Shown: one piece after another, positions 59,380 through 64,000 of the stretch
How positions within the stretch are numbered: the stretch's first letter is position 1
Layout of the letters: every line of letters starts with the position of its first letter
Assembly (NCBI GenBank): GCA_027382625.1
Contig: JAJKFJ010020851.1
Span: 1 to 64,000 of the forward strand
Reading direction: 5' to 3'
Source of the DNA: Tetmemena sp. SeJ-2015
Lineage: Eukaryota > Ciliophora > Spirotrichea > Sporadotrichida > Oxytrichidae
DNA: 64,000 nt
Notes under the pieces: generated by a model
The model's database searches: none
What the model was told of the DNA's origin: nothing
The model's input: only the letters and a program-made list of their open reading frames with translations
Translations under genes and position numbers: made by a program

Positions 59380-60075
59380 AGTTTGAAAATTATCTAATCT
59401 GATTATATATTCTTATGATCTTTCTTAAAATCTATTGAAGTTCTCTGTTCCTTGGGTAAGTTTAAGTCTAAATATGATTTCGTTATTGCCTGCATCTACT
59501 TCTTATGCTATGTATATAGCCAAAGAGTACTCACTAATCATTAGACTCTCTCCAGCACAGACTTCTTTAAACATTTTTAGATTCTTTTCTCTATGCACTC
59601 CAAATGCTCCAAGAAATACTTCAACTTCTCTTTCTTCTTTCTTTCCTTGAATTAGAATGCATTTGTCTTTTATTAGCCTAAGCTTGGTAATCTAAAACAT
59701 CATAGACATTTGCTACATAATTCTTTTTACCTCCTCTTCAAACAGTGCCTTTCTCTTTTGCTCTACCACCAGGGGAAAGTCCTGAAACTCTCCTTCTTCT
59801 TCTTAATACTTATTTTAAAATTCTCAAGACTCACTCAAATTATCTTAAGTAGTATAACAAGCATTCCTAATCTTTTGAGGATAGAATACTTATCAATGGT
59901 AATTACTACTCACTCTATATCCTTTATTTCTATTTCCTTTACTCCTCAAACTTCAACCCTCACTCCTTCCTTTATTCCATCCTTATCATCACCAATTCTC
60001 TTTATCAATACTTGTTTCTTCCACAACTACCACCGCTGTGTCTTCCAACACTCTGTGATATCTTTCCCTTATCAT
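59380..60075 (-). CDS. Hypothetical Glu/Lys-rich protein
   Basis: Minus-strand frame from ATG (first base 60075): MIRERYHRVLEDTAVVVVEE, a Trp/Gly/Asn-rich basic part (TGA as Trp several times), then a clearly globular and helical region. This contains EFQDFPLVVEQKRKALFEEE, EEREVEVFLGAFGVHREKNL and ESLMISEYSLAIYIAQEVDA. About 230 codons are coherent. The plus strand of the same DNA is only a Ser/Leu/Phe-rich mirror. The end is not fixed; the frame is good to about 59380. No family named, but this is one of the most convincing genes in the window. Confidence 0.55.
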
Positions 60076-60535
60076 TTTTGAAAACTCTTTGAAATTTACT
60101 AACACGAAAGGATTTCTATAATTATAATTAATTTGATAATATTAATATATGTTACTTTGTTGCCTTGCTAATTAGCTCAAGAGGGGAAGTTTACTGATGA
60201 TGAGACAAAGGAATATGGATCAGAAGCATATACAAATTCAACAGAACAGCAATGCTAAATGCCTTAGCTTATTAGCATCTAATAAAAAAGGGCTGCACAG
60301 GGTCTGCTAGAGCATTTAAAGTAAATGGTGTTGTTTGAAGAGTTAATAACATTACATAAGGCTCCTCAGCACTACTTGGCTAGCCTATTACACTCAATGG
60401 CACACGCAATCAAAGAAGCGACTGAGGTGAAACCACAGCAATAGCAGGAAAGAAAGACACAATGTTCGCAAAACGTTTGCAATAAAGAGGGCAGATATTA
60501 ACACAAAAGTTGAATAGCTAGGTTTAATATACCTA

Positions 60536-60965
60536 ATAGAGTATGATCGACGTAAATTAGGGTGATTGCAGAAATGAAAAGAATTCAGTTTGAAGAGGGT
60601 GAAGGCCAGTGTGAGGAATACGACAACGAGGAACAAGGAAAGGTCAACTCCATCTTTGGAATTTATAACATTTTGATAATTAGAGATCTTAATTATTCTA
60701 AGTCGAGGTGGCTGCCACCTTTAATTAAAAGGTGATCAATTAAAATTTAAGACATTGGAGCGACTGGCGATTAATTTAAAAATGTGATCGGTGATTGGGT
60801 TCTAATTAAAATTTCACTGACTAGCTCTACTACTACTACTACTATACTACAACTACTACTACTACATCTACTACTACTAGGACAAGTCAGTGAAAATATT
60901 CAAGGTAAGTCCACTCCTGTATTTCGCTTATTCTATTTACGCAATTTACGTCGATCATACTCTAT
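60536..60965. repeat. 430-bp structure bounded by 23-bp perfect inverted repeats
   Basis: The 23 nt at 60536-60558 (beginning atagagtatgatcgacg) are the exact reverse complement of 60943-60965. Inside lies a second, smaller inverted repeat around a CTA array. No obvious target-site duplication flanks the outer arms. It may be a MITE-like or other small mobile element, or a foldback. Confidence 0.6.
60812..60895. repeat. Hairpin with 11-bp arms around a (CTA)n tract
   Basis: tttcactgact at 60812-60822 pairs perfectly with 60885-60895. The loop is mostly CTA trinucleotide repeats (60826-60880). Nested within the 60536-60965 inverted repeat. Confidence 0.65.
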
Positions 60966-61750
60966 AAGCTGAGTAAAGAAGAAAGAAAAGACTCACTCCT
61001 TCTCAATGCAGTTCAAGAAATGGATGAAATAGAATATATTTGAAAATAGTAGCGAAAGTGTAGAGTAAAGCACTCTTTAGGCGAAAGAAGTCTGCAAGCT
61101 AAGATTGCACTCTCAAAAGTTAAATACCATATCCATCTATGACATGAGAAACATTCTAGTTACTGATGGTGAAGTTGCATAGACTTTGCTGTAGATTAAT
61201 CAAATATCTCAGGCCCAATTTTGTTTTAGTCACTTACTCCTCAGGTAAGTCAGGTTACATAAAAAGAGCCAACTGTATTACCAACAGCATACATCTACTT
61301 TGGCTCAACCCCTTTGGATCGAGAAGCAGTGTTTTTTTTTAATTCTCATTAGTAAAAGTAAAGTTAGAAATCAGCATTTTTTCTGTGAATAGAAGAACAC
61401 AAATCCAGAGTCAAAGTAACGAACTTAGATTTGCAATAATTAAAGTGTGTAAATCGATAGTAAGTTGAAAATATAGGAGATGAATATCCTGTCTTAGGGA
61501 GGTCACCTTATTTAAAGAAATAGGTATTAAATATGCTGTTTTCCTGAGAAGAACTCCTATTTGCAATATATTCAAAAGTTTTCTTTTTAAAAAAATCAAA
61601 TTTCCTATATAAGAGGCGCTCTATTAGTTCTAGCTTACTTTAAATATAGATTTTGATAAGATTTTGAAGAGTTACCAAATCATTTAATTTCCGTCAGAAT
61701 AAGTACACTCAGTATTGTGTTATGTAGGCAGTAGACTAGTTGATTGCAAA

Positions 61751-61920
61751 ATGGTAGATGAAGAAGTAGATGATGATAATATTTCTGCAACCATGACAAG
61801 TACATGAGGGTATTGCATTGTGTCCTTGAAAGAATAGCTATAAATAAGAGAGTAATTCTAATTACAATATCACAGGAAAGAGAGCCAAAGTAAGGAAAGT
61901 ATCAGAAAGAAAATAATTAA
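61751..61920 (+). CDS. Hypothetical acidic N-terminal exon
   Basis: ATG 61751 opens MVDEEVDDDNISATMTSTWG (TGA as Trp) and a Gln/Lys/Glu-rich continuation to about 61915, where AT-rich DNA of intron type begins. May be the first exon of a gene continuing at 61980. Confidence 0.35.
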
Positions 61921-61979
61921 ATAAACAAATTTATTTAATTTTTAATAATATTTGTATATTTATATTTTGTCTTAGAGCA

Positions 61980-62460
61980 TAAGGAGGAGTGAATTCCAAC
62001 AGAAGACGGAGAGGACTTAAACAAGCATCCATCTAGGTTTATTCCCACTATACAAGATATTGCTACATCTATTAACTCAATTAATTGGTTTTATCTTAAG
62101 ACAATAGCAATCTGAACAAGGAAAATAAAATGTAATCTAAAAGTATTTGCTACAATTATTTATATTAAAATAGAAAAGCCTCTATTGCTTTAAATATGCA
62201 TAAAGTTAAATGGTAGTAGCAAGTACTTGATAAGAGTGAGGACCCTAAAATAGAAGGTAAGAAAAGCAACATCATCATTAGAAGACTAGGATGCCCTGAG
62301 AGATTTGCACAGTTTCAAATGCCGAGATGGGAAACTACTCGGCTTATATTGGAAGGATTGGTATTTGGACAAAGCAATAATTACGGCAGCTATGAGCTAG
62401 AGTTATTCCCAGGACTAATCTATTGAAAGCTAAAGCCTAAGATCATACTTTTAGAATTTG
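61980..62460 (+). CDS. Hypothetical protein block
   Basis: Coherent frame with EEWIPTEDGEDLNKHPSRFI, a hydrophobic stretch, and a Trp/Lys-rich end (SFKCRDGKLLGLYWKDWYLD), with TGA as Trp in natural places. About 160 codons. No domain recognised, though the Trp/Asp/Lys-rich end is the sort seen in nucleic-acid enzymes; this is only an impression. Confidence 0.35.
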
Positions 62461-62689
62461 TTTCAAGTAAGGCAGATTTAAGCGAAGCAAAGCAAAGATA
62501 TAAGACATTTGAGAATAATTATTCAGTACTAATTCAATATTAGTAAGTATAGAAAATGGCGAATATAGTGCTAATAATATGCTATACTATGTTAGTTATT
62601 GAAGTATATTAACTGCTATTGATTGTTGGAGTTATTTTAATGTTAGACCAGGTAATCCATTTATCAGAAGGCGCTCTTTAGGAGAGACT

Positions 62690-63140
62690 TCATTAAGAGG
62701 ATGCATCTGAACTATTCTTAAGAAGAGAAAGAGTCTTACTATGGACAGAAAATTTGAATATTATATGTTAAAAGTGGCGGAAAACATTTTTGACATTCTG
62801 GAGAGTGATAACATTCACAGAGTCTTAGATTAATGATACTCGATGGCACCTAAGGCAGAGATCTCAGTCATCTAGTGCTGCTCCTACAGCTGGTCGCTCT
62901 CCCAGCAGTCTGAGCAAGAGCCAGAGAAGGCAGACCACTACTTAAAAAAGAGAATGTAAGAAGAGAGGTGAAGGCCTTCTCCCCGTTTCAAATCGAGTGG
63001 CAACGCCCCGACCTAGCCCTAGGGAGAACAGTTTACTAGAACTGGACTCAGCGTAAGTTACTTCAGAGGAGCCACAGTCAGAGATGAACTTGAGAATTCA
63101 TCAGTATTGACAGAGTGAATAAGGAAGGATAGATCAATAT
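62690..63140 (+). CDS. Hypothetical protein block, frame uncertain
   Basis: Purine-rich, GC-richer DNA. One frame gives VKAFSPFQIEWQRPDLALGR and a Trp-rich continuation. Another gives a Ser/Pro/Arg-rich disordered region (AGRSPSSLSKSQRRQTTTQK). Both run for more than 100 codons. Coding on the plus strand is likely; the frame is not decided. Confidence 0.3.
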
Positions 63141-63289
63141 GAATGCTGGCAGATGGTTTGCTTAATAGATAGCATATTAAAGTTAGGAAAGCCTGTTGGT
63201 TTAGCATCAATGAATGGACTAGTAATGATTACCATTATAAAGAAAAATTATCAGGTGGATATAGTAAAGTAAATAGATGTATCATTTAA

Positions 63290-63894
63290 TTACTAATGTA
63301 TAGAAGTAGGGTTAGAGCTAATGAATAAATTATGAGATAAATTAGATATACTTGATTTAAATAAGTCTTTAAGAGGCCTTATGAGTAATAATTAGCAAGA
63401 CATTGAAGGTTGTACATATTATTGAAAGTCTGGATGGTGTTTTTTGAACTGGTATAAATAGGAATTTACTTTAACTATGAATCATTTAGCTGAAGATAGT
63501 TGTTTAAAGATGGGGTTTAAGGCATTTTTAATTGCAGGGGATCTATCCTTTATCTTCTTTAAGCACTCTTTTCTTAATTTTAGTGCTTGGTCTCTTGCTA
63601 ATGGTTATATTTGAGGTAAGTAAATTGGTTCAATTTGGTTTGACATTTTAAGCAATATTGACTGAAGTATGTAGATTTATCTACTATTCCTTTATTGATA
63701 TAATCTATCTCTTCCGCTAGATCTGCTTGTAGGCTACTTAATGTTTTTGTAAGTTTGTCTAGTCTTTCAACTACTAATCGCTCGACAACTCTATTCTCTG
63801 CACTTCTATAAGCTATTTTTTCTTTAAGTAATTCTTATATGCTAGCTTCTTCTTCCTTCATGAGAATTATTGCCTCTTCCATATTATTTAGCAT
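63290..63894 (-). CDS. Coiled-coil protein
   Basis: Minus-strand frame from ATG (first base 63894; a second in-frame ATG at 63882): MLNNMEEAIILMKEEEASIQ, then a long heptad-patterned helix (RVVERLVVERLDKLTKTLSS, LQADLAEEIDYINKGIVDKS). A C-x2-C near the middle and a Gln/Asn/Ser-rich tail follow to about 63290. Charge and Leu/Ile periodicity strongly indicate a coiled coil. AT-rich DNA upstream fits a promoter. On the plus strand the same DNA is only a Leu/Ser mirror. Function unknown. Confidence 0.55.
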
Positions 63895-64000
63895 ATAAAT
63901 ATTATATTGTTGATTCGTTGGTGGGTGTATTTGAACTAAGTTATTTAGAGTGGTTATTTATGCTGATACAGCATTACTGCTAGCCAGTGTATTCCCAACA

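Noticed and set aside
59435..60081. Two Ser/Leu/Phe-rich plus-strand frames (59435-59650 and 59710-60081)
   Set aside because: The minus strand of the same DNA encodes a far more convincing Glu/Lys-rich protein over 230 codons.
1..64000. Bacterial operons, CRISPR arrays, rRNA or prophage
   Set aside because: No ribosome-binding-site-spaced gene strings, no regularly spaced direct repeats, and no rRNA-like conserved segments were seen; the coding signal only appears with reassigned stops.

Overview
The window reads as nuclear DNA of a ciliate in which all three standard stop codons are sense codons. No standard-code reading frame exceeds about 120 codons, yet long coherent proteins appear once TAA and TAG are read as glutamine and TGA as tryptophan. 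The clearest proof is a Tc1/mariner/IS630-type transposase relic (53.3-54.2 kb): its conserved NPIER-x-W ends with a TGA at the tryptophan, and TAG/TAA fall among CAA/CAG positions. Glutamine-rich stretches mixing CAA, CAG, TAA and TAG (for example 19.0-19.2 kb) point the same way. This code is known from Condylostoma and from karyorelicts such as Loxodes. Apparent GT-AG introns of about 38-90 nt, rather than the 15-16 nt introns of heterotrichs, favour a karyorelict-like organism; this is inference. There is no sign of bacterial DNA, operons or CRISPR.

Because almost no codon terminates translation, all three frames often look plausible, and only frames anchored by homology, composition or a long coherent run can be trusted. 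Gene limits are approximate and most products are unnamed.

Layout. 0-5 kb: AT-rich spacer, then a patchwork of short coding-like pieces. 5-13.7 kb: an acidic Gln-rich protein, multipass membrane-type blocks, and a divergent pair around 12.1 kb. 13.7-18.6 kb: mostly AT-rich with one short gene and a foldback. 18.6-22.4 kb: a Gln-rich protein and a PEX11-like block. 22.4-31 kb: purine-rich plus-strand genes, including a ciliate-type protein with repeated C/F-x-F-K-P motifs. 31-35 kb: a membrane-anchored protein with a large glycosylation-rich domain and later membrane segments. 34.9-38 kb: two minus-strand genes flanking a plus-strand gene; one carries a CTTG microsatellite in a coiled-coil protein. 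39.8-40.7 kb: an MT-A70 adenine-methyltransferase homologue split over three frames. 41.8-47.4 kb: a possible P-type ATPase scrap and several long open blocks. 47.4-53.3 kb: unresolved. 53.3-56.4 kb: transposase relic, a minus-strand gene and a degenerate Ran GTPase. 57.6-58.6 kb: homopolymer-rich DNA and a 22-nt tandem repeat. 59.4-64 kb: two good minus-strand genes, a 430-bp inverted-repeat structure and plus-strand fragments.

The recurring theme is that genes recognisable by homology (methyltransferase, Ran, transposase, PEX11-like) change reading frame by single nucleotides; Ran and transposase have also lost invariant residues. The window therefore seems to hold many decayed gene copies, or has a substantial indel error rate, or both.
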